64,000 nt of DNA from the NCBI GenBank assembly GCA_033782935.1, contig JAWQEG010000720.1, positions 169,001 to 233,000 of the forward strand. The letters run 5' to 3'. This DNA is from Petrolisthes cinctipes (taxonomy: Eukaryota > Arthropoda > Malacostraca > Decapoda > Porcellanidae). The position numbers were made by a program, and so were the translations under genes. Shown in pieces: positions 20,818-32,154 of this stretch; within the stretch, counting starts at the first letter, position 1, and each line of letters begins with the position of its first letter. The notes beneath the pieces were generated by a model. That model was not told the origin of the DNA and searched no databases. It saw nothing but the letters and a program-made list of their open reading frames with translations.

Positions 20818-22704
20818 AACTTACAGTGAAAATTAATTTATCTATTTCCCCTTACATTTTTAGTTCAATTCCCCCCATTTACTCTTTACATACATTCCTC
20901 TTATCACTATCAATACACCTTACTGAACAATATCAGACACTATTCATCCTAATTTGTTAGTCAGTGTTAATACACTGCCAACTTTTTCTCCCCCAGTCTT
21001 TAGACTGTATTTCCTTCCCGCAGGAAAGAATTCTCTACCTTACCTCACATTTTAAAATACAATGGATATTATTGACACATCGTCCCAGTCAGACTCCTCT
21101 GTCAAGTTCCATAACCCCGGGAGAACTTCAATAAGGTTCTACCGTCACTAAACCCACACGCGATTATCCCAAGCATGATCTGAGTCTTCATACATTCTAT
21201 TCATACATTCCTCCATTCAAACCCAGAATGCAGTATATAAGTGATACAGGGGCCCTGACAAATGTCCTGACTGTATACTGGAAGAGCCCTATGGAAATGG
21301 AGGGGTGAATATCTACTCCCCACCATCACATCCTCTTCCCATTAAAACTAAGTGTCACTTAACACCCACAACTACACAAAAAAAAAATTTGAGCTGGTTT
21401 CCTAGCTCTTTTGATGAATGGTGCCCTCTTTTGACTTCAGGACATAGGGAACCATGACATTTTTCCAATATTTTCTTTTCAACTTTTGCCCTATTTTTTT
21501 TTTCCTACTTTTAATTTCCACAGTTATATTTTCTAATTTTCAATATATTAATTTATCACATTTATTTTCCATTATTTGGATTATTTTCCTAATTTTCAAT
21601 ATATTCATTTTTTTACATCTATTTCCTATTTCGTTTATTTTCTATTTTTCAATATATTCATTTACAACAATTTTTTCTATCATTTGGTTATTTTCTAACT
21701 TCCCTTTTGGTTAAAATTTTCTTTTTCTTTTCCATATTTCCTCCAGAAGTTTACTGGGAGGTCGTCTATATATGAAGTGGAGGAAGTTGCATTTACTCCT
21801 CATATTCATCATATTCTACCCCCACGACCCTGGTATAGTTGATACTAGTAATATAGATTGCTTCCGTAGTGTTGGTGGTGGTTCTGGTGCTGTTGTTGAG
21901 TGGGTAGTGCTGTTGTTGCTGCTGCAGTTACTTTTGTTGTTGTCCCCCGTACTCACCATCCTCAGTACTAGGTATATACTGTCATCACCAGCATCATCTT
22001 CGCAACCCGTGCAGTTCCAAGTTGGGCAACAATGATTAGGCTTCGTGACGGGAAAGCCATGCTGGTTAGGAGGTGGTGGTAGAGTTGGACTGGGGATGAC
22101 AAGGCGTGGAGAATAGTAGCTCCATCCCTCACACAGCAACGATCTAGGGCTGCCAATGTCTGTAACAAACTGGGTGAGCCTAGCAATAAATCCCTTGGCG
22201 TGTTTACTTATACTTATTTTGCTGGTAATAAAGACATTGTTTAACATAGTTTGCCCTGTCATTATTTTTAAATGATCTAACTCGTGTCCTTTCTTCTCTA
22301 TACCGGTCACTTGTTCCGTTAGTACTTTAATTCCCTCATTTCGAATCTTACTGAATTTGCAACTGCTCCTACATCACCAACAACCACTTCCCTTTGTACT
22401 TTGTACTTTGTTTCTGCCATGGTTTCTGCTCTAACGGCACTACCTTTTAAAATTTTATTTGTAATAGTTTTAAATGTCATTTTCACCCATTAAGTTATTT
22501 TATTTCTTTATTTATTTTTAATTTTTAATCTCTGGTCACTATAAAGTGACTGGCCACGGGCACCGGGTGATCGATAAACAACTACCTGAGCACCGTCAAC
22601 CGTCAGTTCTCGAGGAACTTGACTGTGTCCTACTATTGCTACTTTAAACATTCGACCCAATTCCACGGATCTCCGCTAAAACAATTTTTCCGGGTCTGAT
22701 TTAT
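20818..22704 (-). pseudogene. Internal region with degenerate gag-like frame
   Basis: A minus-strand frame of 164 residues (22310-21816) begins MTGIEKKGHELDHLKIMTGQ; a short frame starting MAETKYKVQREVVVGDVG at about 22421 precedes it in another phase. Neither has a recognisable protease, RT or zinc knuckle, although CCPTWNCTGC is Cys-rich. A T-rich block at 21450-21720 has no coding value. I call it a decayed or non-coding internal region. Confidence 0.45.
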
Positions 22705-22720
22705 CCCACCGCTGCCACCA
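22705..22720 (-). promoter_or_regulatory. Primer-binding site, tRNA-Leu type
   Basis: Minus strand TGGTGGCAGCGGTGGG lies one base from the end of the 5' LTR. It shares TGGTGGCAGC with the PBS at 15420. Confidence 0.75.
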
Positions 22721-22721
22721 G

Positions 22722-24453
22722 TGTAAAAGCGTGATTTTTGTCCCCTTACTTTACTCTTAGATATTACTATTTTTCTCTACTTTTGGAGGGAAACAAAAAC
22801 CCACTGCCTTCAACAAAACAAAAAGCCACCAGTGTATGCGACTACTCTATCCTGTAGCTGGATCAACCCGGTCTGGAAAAAAAAACAAGAGACTGATGAG
22901 GAACAGGACAAGTCCAGTCCTTTCTCAGTACTAGGTATACGCTGCCACCACCAGACCAAAGTTGATCCGAGGAACCAAGTGAGCACACACCGGAAGGGTA
23001 GCGTAGCGTTAGCTTATTTAGGCGTGTGAGTAAGCTACCCAGACTACAATTTTAACGGGGGTACGATCAGTTATATAAATTAGGAATCTATTATTTTCTA
23101 TAAAGGAACACAGTCTATTTGTTATATCGGTGACGAAAATACTCAGACAATTTAAAACTCGTTTATTTTATCAACCTATTTGGTACGAGTACAACATAAT
23201 CACAATAATAATAATTTCTATTCCCCCCTCCCTTGCTAATATTTCCTACTCCCCGTTCTGTCACCTAGGACAGGAATAATTCCGTGTCTCGCCAGTTGAC
23301 AGAGCTAAGTACATATAAACAAAATATTACAACAAGGCCGAAATATAGTTAATACAACAAAAATAAAACACATCCTAATCTCAACACTATAATAATGAAA
23401 TAATATAATTGCCAGCAAATGTTCTTAATTTTCTTTGGTACCACGTGGTTCACTAAACACCAAGGGAGAATGCTATTTAATGGCTGTCACCCAGCAGAGA
23501 CGAGATCAGAATGAGCTTAAGAAAAAACAATATACTTTACTTACTATGTCTGAATGTGAACACACAATATTCTTTAGTTAATTATATCCCATCACGGGAC
23601 TAATAGATTCACCACACTATATTCACAATACAATATTTATGATGACAGCGAGTTTGACTCTTACCTGTCACCCAGCAGAGACGAGATCAGAATGAGGTAG
23701 AAGCAACGCAGGGTACTGCCTCGTCATCTCCCCCACTCTCACTCTCTTAAGCAAAGTAGTGACCACTCATCTCAATTTCTGACAAATTCATCAGTTCCAC
23801 CCTTACTGGTGTATATAATTACATAACCTGATTTAAACATATTATTGAGCTCAAATACATTGCTTTCTCCCTTGTTTCAAGTTTTATATTACTGTAATTC
23901 ACATATTCACGGCATGTATTATTCCGCCAACAAGAAAATGTACTGTCCCGACTCTAGGCCCTAACTAATCTAATTAATTTTCTAAGCAAGTTACAATTAA
24001 ATGCCGGTAACAGTATAGGAATGTTAGCTTCGTTATTATATATTATAATTATAAATGCAGGTTATTCCCTGTCTCCATTAAATTATTTTACATTCCTTTC
24101 TTAAATCACCCCGTATTTCTCTATCCCTATCAATCTACCTACGTTTCACTTATTCTCTCTTTAACCTATTTACCTAACTATAATAATTAATTCTATTTTC
24201 TTCATATTAACATTGTGTGTTGAAAAAGCCCACCACCGAGATTATTCGTTAGTGATAATCTCCGCCTGGCTACTCCCTACAATTTTACACTTATTTCGTG
24301 TTGAAGAAGCCCACCACCGAGATTATTCGTCAGTGATAATCTCAGCCTGGCTACTCCCTACTATCCTACACTTAAACCCTATTCTAATACATATAAATAT
24401 ACAACACCCGTAAATATCCCGAATAACAATACATATAAAATAGGGGTGTTACA
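22722..24453 (-). repeat. 5' LTR of the nested element
   Basis: Partner of 19062-20794. Differences are a handful of substitutions and small changes near 24080-24375. Confidence 0.9.
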
Positions 24454-25377
24454 ATAGTAAGTAAAGTAGGTTGTTTTTTCTAAAGCTCATTCTGATCTGG
24501 TCAACTGTGGTGACAGCCATAATAGCATTCTCCCTTGGTGTTTAGTGAACCACGTGGTACTAAAGAAAATTAAGAACATTTGCTGGCAATTTTATCTTTT
24601 CATTTATAGTATTGAGATTAGGATGTGATTTTTTTTTATTGTATTAACTATATTTCGGCCTTGTAATATTTTGTTTATATGTACTTAGCTCTGTCAACTG
24701 GCGAGACGAGGAATGGTTCCGGTCCTAGTTGACGGAAAAGGGAGTAGGAACTGTATTAAGGGAGGGGATATTTAATAGTAATAATTGTTTATTTTTGGAT
24801 TTATGTGGGTTAGCTCTGTCAACTGGTGAGACAAGGAATGGTTCCGGTCCTAGTTGACAGAACGGGGAGTAGGAAATATTAGCAAGGGAGGGGGGAACAG
24901 AAATTATTATTATTGTGATTATGTTGTACTCGTACCAAATAGGTTGATAAAATAAACGAGTTTTAATTGTCTGAGTATTTTCGTCACCGATATAACAAAT
25001 AGACTGTGTTCCTTTATAGAAAATAATAGATTCCTAATTCATATAACTGATCGTACCTCCGTTAAAAATGTAGTCTGGGTTGCTTACTCACGCGCCTAAA
25101 TAAGCTAACGCTACGCTACCCTTCCGGTGTGTGCTCACTTGGTTCCTCGGATCAACTTTGGTCTGGTGGTGGCAGCGTATACCTCGTACTGAGAAGGGAC
25201 TGGACTTGTCCTGCTCCTCATCAGTCTCTTGTTTTTTTTTTTTCCAGACCGGGTTGATCTAGCTATAGGATAGAGTAGTAGCATACGCTGGTGGCTTTTT
25301 GTTTTGTTGAAGGCAGTGGGTTTTTGTGTTCCTCCCAGAGTAAAGTAAGGGGACAAAAATACCAGCTTTTACATAAC

Positions 25378-26179
25378 CATCGCTACCCGGTAATGGAGAC
25401 TTCATACCCATTACTAGTTGAACACGGAAGTGATACAAATAACTCCGTAGAAGTGGGTGGCTTGTCAGTCAGAAATAACGGTCGAAGTGAGAAATCTACC
25501 TCAAATACTCTACCTACTGATTCGACTGACACACCTACAAGGCAGGAATGGAACGTAATACCCGCTGTACTAACTAGTAATCAACGGTTACTCAGCCAGG
25601 AAATAACACGTATACCAGTCCGTTTGCCTGGGGTAGATGAAGGTACAGATGTTATATGCATGAGTGAGACTGTTCGTGTAAAACGAGTGTCGTTAGAGGC
25701 AACACTCTCTACAGTAGGGTTACACAGTATGACAGAAGTGCTTGTTGTAAACCCTACGGGAAGCCCCATTACCCTTAAGGAAGGATGTTGTGTGGGTAGT
25801 TTCCTAGTTTGCCCAGGAATGGTTGTAGAAGAAACCAACGACACAGTGATAGGAAGCATAAATACTCCTAACGAAACAGATCTTACTAAAATTAAGAAAG
25901 AAATTGAGTCACATATCAAAGTAGGTCAGGAGGCTAAGGAAAAGCTGCTGAACCTACTGGCCTCTTTCAGACATGTAATTGCACTACCTGGGGAACCTTT
26001 GGGAGAAAACCACCAGGTAGAACATCAAATCAAGATTAAGACTGGCATCTACCCAGTGTATGTACCAGCATACCGCCTACCTCACAGTCAACGGGAAATA
26101 GTAGAAGAAGCTGTCCAAGAGATGCTACATGAAGGAGTTATCGAACCCTCTAATTCCCCTTGGAATGCCCCACTGTTCC
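25378..26179 (+). pseudogene. Pol, second segment up to the start of RT
   Basis: Continues the protease-side frame in phase after the solo LTR. The C-terminal 60 residues include YRLPHSQREIVEEAVQEMLH and GVIEPSNSPWNAPLFL, the start of a gypsy-type reverse transcriptase finger region. The frame is cut at 26181 by a foldback element. The catalytic YxDD region is not in the window. This is a dead copy, 3'-truncated. Confidence 0.8.
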
Positions 26180-26181
26180 TA

Positions 26182-26919
26182 TAGTCTATTTCATTTCATC
26201 TGACATCGAGGATCTGTAAAATGGCAACATTGCATTGCCAGCTCGTGATTGGCTGAACAAACATTGTCCTTAACCCTTGACTCATTGATATAAACATTTA
26301 AATTAACCCTTCATTAACTTCATTGTATGATCCTGAGATGCAAAGAAAATTCTCATTTGTTATTTCATATATGCAAATCATGTTCATCTGTTGTATTGAC
26401 CATATAAACAGATACAAGAAAGAAAAATTCAAATCCAAGTCGACCATCTGTAAATGTAAACGAACACAATATAGAAAAAACAAAAATACTCACCTCGTAT
26501 TTCTGTCTATATTATAACAATTTTCATGCCATTTTAATTCAATAAATATTATATTTCCTTTTAAGAATGCCTATGAAGACAGATATCTATTTATCTAAGT
26601 AAAACTTGGAGAAACAAATTTGACTGGAATATTGTGTTCGTTTACGTTTACAGATGGTCGACTTGGATTTGAATTTTTCTTTCTTGTGTCTGTTTATATG
26701 GTCAATACAACAGATGAACATGATTTGCATATATGAAATAACAAATGAGAATTTTCTTTGCATCTCAGGATCATACAATGAAGTTAATGAAGGGTTAATT
26801 TAAATGTTTATATCAATGAGTCAAGGGTTAAGGACAATGTTTGTTCAGCCAATCACGAGCTGGCAATGCAATGTTGCCATTTTACAGATCCTCGATGTCA
26901 GATGAAATGAAATAGACTA
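26182..26919. mobile_element. 738-bp foldback transposon in the RT
   Basis: Termini TAGTCTATTTCATTTCATC and GATGAAATGAAATAGACTA are perfect inverses, with arms of about 290 bp (26182-26474 and 26628-26919) and a 150-bp centre. TA flanks at 26180-26181 and 26920-26921. The RT codons on both sides join correctly if the element and one TA are ignored. No transposase; TA-targeting non-autonomous element. Confidence 0.9.
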
Positions 26920-26921
26920 TA

Positions 26922-26960
26922 GTTTCCAAAAAGGATGGAGGCTGGCGACCAGTAATAGTA
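26922..26960 (+). pseudogene. RT fragment after the foldback
   Basis: Encodes VSKKDGGWRPVIV, the conserved KKDGGWR motif of gypsy-type RT. Similarity ends near 26960, where the element is truncated. Confidence 0.8.
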
Positions 26961-27149
26961 AAGTTGGGCCAAATAACAGATAATGTAAAAAATTATGGGT
27001 GTTTCTGAAGAAACGTTCAGCAGTTCTAATTAGGTTTATCAAGTGGAGTTAGGTTAGGTTAGGTCAGGGTTCTTTCCTCTTGATAATTAGGTTAGAAATT
27101 AATAGAACAACCAGAAATATGATGTAAAATTATTATTATTTTTTTTTTG
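26961..27149. other. Unassigned AT-rich stretch
   Basis: No gene. Holds a short GTTAGGTTAGGTTAGGTCAGG patch near 27048 and a poly-T/poly-G run near 27140. Confidence 0.6.
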
Positions 27150-27400
27150 GGGGGGGGAGAAATTACAAATCAAGACTGAGCTAGGCCAGAAAGAACTTAG
27201 AACTTGTAGTTTCAAATAAGGAGACTGAGAGGAAGCAAGAAAGAGAGGAGGGACAGTTAAAGGATTAATAGGGAGTGGGTTAGATTTGAAGGGTTGCCAG
27301 ACCCCTTAAATGGCCGTTGGTTAGGTCTGAAGGGATGCCAGAACCCTTTAAGTACTGTCCATATCACAACAGACAATACTTCCCCTTCAGTGTCCAAATT
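27150..27400. repeat. Dispersed SINE-like repeat
   Basis: Purine-rich, with GAAGGGATGCCAGAACCCTT and AGTACTGTCCATATCACAAC, similar to the insertion at 3334-3634. It also resembles a short piece at 51940-52010 (reverse). No coding capacity. Confidence 0.5.
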
Positions 27401-27941
27401 GAAGAGCAACTGCTTAAACTAATGACTGGGAAAATCATTTATTATGTTGTAAATCTTGAATTGTTCAGTATTTCTCATGCAACTCATAAGTCTCCTAATT
27501 AACTGTGCTTACACTACATACTCAATATTACTCGAGTATGTGTGAGAATGGCACTAAATTTTATTGTGCAACGAGGGATATATTATGTCATGGTCCTATT
27601 TCTCGGATAAGTTTATTATTTCAATCTGAGGAAATCTATACTATCTTCGTTAGTGATCATGACTGACATTGGAGTGGTTCCTAATACTATACACTCTTTC
27701 TCAGTAGTCTCTCCAACAACAACAAAGTGGTGCTCTTTGGTAATACACCCAAAATGTTTTCTATGGTGTTCGGTGTCATAACTCCACTTAGGGCTGCCTG
27801 GGGGTTGTCCTAAATCCAAGCGTCGTAACTTAGGCAAGATGGCTGCCAAAGGTTTTGAGTATACCGTCATAAGTGCACTGGGGAAGTTAGGACTTCCTAG
27901 CCGAGATAGGATGTCCTAAGTTGTTTTGAGTATCCGGCCCC
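27401..27941. mobile_element. PIF/Harbinger-like end interrupting the module C LINE
   Basis: The LINE is cut at 27942; on the minus strand its last bases AAACAG are followed by GGGCCGGATACTCAAAACAA. A CAG target and a GGGCCGGAT terminus match the element at 57861-59636. Subterminal imperfect hairpin AAGTTAGGACTTCCTA/TAGGATGTCCTAAGTT lies at 27871-27922. I could not find the left terminus, so the 5' limit is uncertain. Confidence 0.5.
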
Positions 27942-28319
27942 TGTTTTTAAAATAGTGTATCTTCTTTTATCCTCTTCTTTATTTCCCGCAGGTAAATAGA
28001 CCAAAAGCAGCTTAAGACAAATATTTCCTAATTTACACTTGCAAAATAACAAATCCTTATTTCTAGTTGTTATCTTTTCAATTTTACTATCTTCAATCTT
28101 CTCCGACAAAATCATCAATCCCCCTCCTTTCTCTTCCTCCATTTCCCTCATATTTATTATTGAGTATATGTGATCACAGAGACTGATATTCTCACACTTT
28201 TGGTGTGTTTCCGTTAAACATAAAAATTCATCACTTTTAATTAAATCTTGTAATTCCGTCATCTTTACTTTTGTTAGCCCTTGTATGTTTATTAGTTTAA
28301 TCTTACATATGCTCTCCAT
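27942..28319 (-). pseudogene. LINE ORF2 endonuclease, N-terminal part (module C)
   Basis: Begins MESICKIKLINIQGLTKVKM. LCLTETH carries the catalytic Glu of an APE-type endonuclease, and GGGL and VYLPAGN follow. It is cut at 27942 by the Harbinger-like end, before the second half of the endonuclease. The start overlaps the end of ORF1 by 17 bp as in module D. Confidence 0.8.
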
Positions 28320-29206
28320 ATATTTGTCCTCTTTCTCCTTGAAAATTATTTCTCATTAACTTTGCATCCTTTATATACCATCCCTTTTCTCCCAGTTCTC
28401 GTTTTCTTTTTAATTCCTCCCAGAGCTCCTTATTTTGTTGTCTCTCTTTCTTAGTCATATCCAAGGTGATAGATATTCTTTTTGCTAGCCTATGGTTTGT
28501 ATTCTTAAGGTTCTTTGCATTTTTCAGAATCTGCCATTTCATCCATGTTTCTTTTAATTTTAACAGGAGTGGTCTCTTCTTTCCTGGTTCATTTATTAAT
28601 CCTAATCTTGCTGCATCCAAAATTTCTACATCCTCTACTTTTACTTCCCTTTGTATTATATCCAGAGAGTTTTCTATGTCTTTCTGTATCTTTTCCTTTG
28701 GTTCTGATTCCTCGGGTTCTTCTAAATTATAAATGATTATATTATTCCTCTTTCTCTCTTTTTCCTCTCTCTCTTTCATATCTTCAACCATTTCACTCTT
28801 TATTTCTACTTTCATTATCTCTCTTCTTCAGTTCTAACTCCATTTCATTCTTCATTTCCTCTAACATATCTTTCTTTAACTTATCTAAACTCTCCTCCCA
28901 CTGCATCAATTTTTCCTCAAAGAAAGATCTCAACTCCTTTTTCATCTCATCAATCTTTTTTCCTAATTCCCCGTCTGGTGTTAACAGTCTCTTCTTTGCT
29001 ACTGGTATACATCCAGAACATATCCATACTGATTCAGAATCTTTCAACTCTCTATATAGGGTAGGACTGACCTGCTCACATCCGATGTGGAACCAGACAC
29101 TACACATATCACATTGTATTCCTCTCTCCTGTTGTTTTACTCTGTTTTCACATCTTCCACAGCTGTCTTCTCTTCGTGCTCCGCTTCTTGCACTTCGACT
29201 ACCCAT
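28303..29206 (-). pseudogene. LINE ORF1 with PHD finger (module C), one frameshift
   Basis: PHD finger and coiled coil are read from 29206; a deletion near 28805 (loss of about 16 bp relative to module D) shifts the frame, and 28815-28303 supplies the C-terminal half (NNIIIYNLEEPEESEPKEK through RNNFQGERGQIYGEHM). Otherwise close to the intact ORF1 at 54547. Confidence 0.85.
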
Positions 29207-29232
29207 CTTCTTCTCTTATTTTTCACTTTAGT

Positions 29233-29541
29233 TTATGTGGTAACTTTTATAAAGTTTACATTATATGGGAAACTCAAGTCTGTTTTCGAACCTGCCGCCA
29301 CTGGCTCCTGCAGTTCATACTCCTTCAATGCCTCCTCATATCCTATTCTATCTTCCTCACTATTGCCTACATTTTTCCTTAGTCTTCTACACTTCCTATT
29401 ACTCTCCTTCCTCGCATTCTCAATATCTTCATTCCACCTGCTCTTCATCAATCTTCGTTTATTGCTATTCCTCACCCTTCCTATCCTTCTCTCACCCACC
29501 TCTGTCATTTTCCTAATCAGGGAATCATTCAGTTCATCCAC
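29233..29541 (-). pseudogene. LINE linker-like fragment (module C)
   Basis: Same frame as 149-418 but read on past its usual end because a 2-bp change near 29275 alters the terminus. Trp-Trp of the WWNED motif is RW here. Confidence 0.5.
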
Positions 29542-29969
29542 TCAGTCACAACCAGTGTTGCCAATTCTGTAGTACCAATTTCCCACAGATTAAGGATTTT
29601 TTTCCCACAGATTGAAATAAAGATCCACAAAACAAATAAAGATAAATTTTATTGTTTCTTTTTAATGTACATGAATATTGTATTGATACATTTTTTCCTC
29701 ACTAAAGAAAAACAATTACTTAATATATGACAACCATATAACTGAACTTTGCTGAAGGTAAACTTAAAAATGCCAGTTTTATTTTCCGTAAGGACTAACT
29801 AGGCCTATGAGAACTTAGCTAAACAATGTTAATAATGACAATTAGATATACAGTATACATACCTACAGCCACAGATTCTTATTGTAGTACATCAAGAGCA
29901 ATAATATTATTCTCCTCCTCCTCTTCAGAACCTTTAGAATTGAAACTTCTGATCATATCATCAGAAGGC
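29542..29969. other. Module C spacer
   Basis: AT-rich, matches 10278-10690 and the empty target of the 4.1-kb element (ATGTACATGAATATTG near 29665). No gene. Confidence 0.7.
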
Positions 29970-30392
29970 TCAAAGTTTACACAGGATTGAAAATAATGAA
30001 CCAATCCATACTTTATTTTTAACAATTAATGCCTCTACTGACCTAACACTGAGACGATTTCTCAGTTTAGAGTGAACAACATTCATCTGTGAAAATATTC
30101 TTTCTACTGTGGCATTAGAAAATGTAAGTGATAGTAATGACAAGACGAGGCCAAGAGGGTCCAAGGACTTCACTGTATGGTGGATGATGTGGGTGATAAA
30201 GCCTCGGGGGTAAAGTTGGGATGGAGATTATTTTGGGGAGAAGATCTTGACAAAGCTTGTCATTCCCTTTCTTCAAGACTCTCAAAATGTTGTGGATGTC
30301 ACTCAGGTTACCTTTCTGCACAACAAAGCATCATATGTGAAAGTGCTTTGAACCCAGCCAGAACCTTCTGAAGGACAACAACATTGACTTTT
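29970..30392 (-). pseudogene. hAT transposase remnant (module C)
   Basis: Encodes LTFSNATVERIFSQMNVVHS then KLRNRLSVRSVEALIVKNKV, the dimerisation block. An upstream frame, 30321-30115, overlaps in another phase. Frame breaks prevent a single product. Confidence 0.65.
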
Positions 30393-30427
30393 TTGGTAAT
30401 GACGAGTGGCCCAGTAATTCTCCTCAT

Positions 30428-30510
<83 letters not shown>

Positions 30511-30634
30511 CATGTAGGGTCAAAACAAGTTTTTTTCTTTACCTATATCGTCGGGTCTTGCTATGGATGCAAACATAACTGTACCCCTTATAGTCCTTGG
30601 TAATGACGAGTGGCCCAGTAATTCTCCTCATCTG
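30393..30634. repeat. GA-tract insertion bounded by 38-bp repeat (module C)
   Basis: 38-bp copies at 30393-30430 and 30597-30634 enclose about 82 bp of GA repeats and the same unique 95 bp as in module B. Confidence 0.75.
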
Positions 30635-30666
30635 TGAAAATGTTGGATCTATCTTGAAGGACGAGG

Positions 30667-30879
30667 TTGAAAAAAAAGATGTTGTGTGAACCTCTATCAA
30701 CTCCATTTAGACATACCAAGATGGAGGAGCACATCAATGGTGTGCTTCGGGTAATGGAGTTCAACACGGAGCTTTTTGAGTCACTTTTGCCTTCCTACCA
30801 TGCTCGTCTTGAAGCTGTTCATGACGCCAATGGTAGCAATACTGAATACTCACCTTGTCACCATACACCTACAATATAA
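30667..30879 (+). pseudogene. Transposase-tail-like frame, antisense (module C)
   Basis: Open frame of 70 residues homologous to those in the other four modules (TKMEEHINGVLRVMEFNTEL). Confidence 0.4.
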
Positions 30880-31052
30880 TGTGCTACCTCTTGATATTTT
30901 CAGTTTTTTCCTATCATGTTTAAGGGGGAGGGGAGCAATCATTGTTTGCCACCACTTACATTCAATGTTTTATTTCATGTGTGAACAGTTTTGTGTAACG
31001 TGAGTTGGGATTTGTCAGAAAACTTTTTACCACATTCATTACACTTAAAATC

Positions 31053-32036
31053 CTATACTCTTGTATGAACTTTTATATGTACATTAAGGTTAGATTTCTG
31101 ACCAAACCTTTTCCCACATTCTTCACATTCAAAGTCCTTCACTCTTCTGTGTATAAGTATGTGTTTCTTTAGATTACTCTTTTTCGCAAACTTTTTACCA
31201 CATTCTTCACATTCAAAGTTCCTCTCTCCTGTGTGTATAAGTATGTGCTTCTTTAGATTACTCTTTTTTGCAAACTTTTTACCACATTCTTCACATTCAA
31301 AGTTCCTCTCTCTTTTTTCTGTGTGTATAAGTATGTGTTCCTTTAGATCACCCTTTCTCACAAATTTTTTACCACATTCTTCACATTCAAAGTTCTTCTC
31401 TCCTGTGTGTATAAGTATGTGTTGCTTTAGTTCACCTTTTGTCACAAACATTTTACCACATTCTTCACATTCAAAGTTCCTCTCTCCTGTGTGTATAAGT
31501 ATGTGTTGTTTTATTTCACCCTTTCTCACAAACTTTTTACCACATTCTTCACATTCAAAGTTCTTCACTCCTGTGTGTATAAGTATGTGTTTCTTTAGAT
31601 TACTCTTTGTCACAAACTTTTTACCACATTCATTACATTCAAATTTCTTCACTCCTGTGTGTATAAGTATGTGTAGCTTTAATTCACTCTTAGTCACAAA
31701 CTTTTTACCACATTCTTCACATTCAAAGTTCTTCACTCCTGTGTGTATAAATATGTGCTTCTTTAGATCAGCTTTTCTCACAAACTTTTTACCACACTCA
31801 TCACACATAAACATTTTCTTTCCAATATGAGTCAACAAATGGTGAGTGAGATGGCATTTCCAACTAAACTTTTGACCACATTGTTGACAGACCAACTTGT
31901 TACACTTCTCTTCTCTGACAACACTTCCTTCCACCTCCATCACTAACACAGCTTTATTCTGCCACCAATATGACCACTTGGTTATTAATGTTGTCAGGGC
32001 TGCCAACCACACTGTTATTGGTGTCAGGGCTGCCAA
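31053..32036 (-). CDS. C2H2 zinc-finger protein exon, 10 fingers (module C)
   Basis: Leader (alternative start MEVEGSVVREEK at about 31940), CQQC finger, then nine further fingers with nearly invariant backbone (CEECGKKFVxKxxLKxH). One linker is expanded to HTEKRERN, and two successive fingers have identical helices (AKKSNLKK), suggesting recent finger duplication. A TAG at 31053-31055 precedes one more in-frame finger to 30975. Acceptor-like TATTGTTTCAG near 32060. All Cys and His ligands are intact, so this is one of the best candidates for a working DNA-binding protein. Confidence 0.88.
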   Translation of the reverse strand: MAALTPITVWLAALTTLITKWSYWWQNKAVLVMEVEGSVVREEKCNKLVCQQCGQKFSWKCHLTHHLLTHIGKKMFMCDECGKKFVRKADLKKHIFIHTGVKNFECEECGKKFVTKSELKLHILIHTGVKKFECNECGKKFVTKSNLKKHILIHTGVKNFECEECGKKFVRKGEIKQHILIHTGERNFECEECGKMFVTKGELKQHILIHTGEKNFECEECGKKFVRKGDLKEHILIHTEKRERNFECEECGKKFAKKSNLKKHILIHTGERNFECEECGKKFAKKSNLKKHILIHRRVKDFECEECGKRFGQKSNLNVHIKVHTRV

Positions 32037-32154
32037 CCACAGTGTTACTTCATATGAATCTGAAACAATAACAATACCAGTCTTACATCATTTGAAGATT
32101 CAAACATTTACTGATTGTTTACTGTAATATTCTGTAGCACCAAAAATTGACTAA

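Larger units (their letters stand above)
19062..24453 (-). mobile_element. 5.4-kb non-autonomous LTR retrotransposon (LARD-like)
   Basis: Two LTRs of 1733 and 1732 bp, near-identical by eye (on the order of ten differences), enclose a 1.9-kb internal region. Flanks are the 4-bp duplication ATAG (19058-19061 and 24454-24457); the uninterrupted site GACATAGTAAGTAAAA is seen at about 48985. Minus orientation: PBS next to the right LTR, purine tract next to the left LTR. No protease, RT or integrase is present, so it must borrow enzymes. High LTR identity points to a recent insertion. Confidence 0.9.
18150..25373 (+). mobile_element. Solo LTR (plus strand) inserted in pol, itself split
   Basis: Starts TGTAACACTCC at 18150 and ends CTTTTACA at 25373, flanked by the 4-bp duplication TAAC (18146-18149 and 25374-25377). 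It is interrupted after 19061 by another element and resumes at 24458; the LTR itself is about 1.83 kb. The pol frame continues in phase across the insertion. Same LTR family as 47993-49880 and the paired LTRs of the nested element. Confidence 0.85.
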
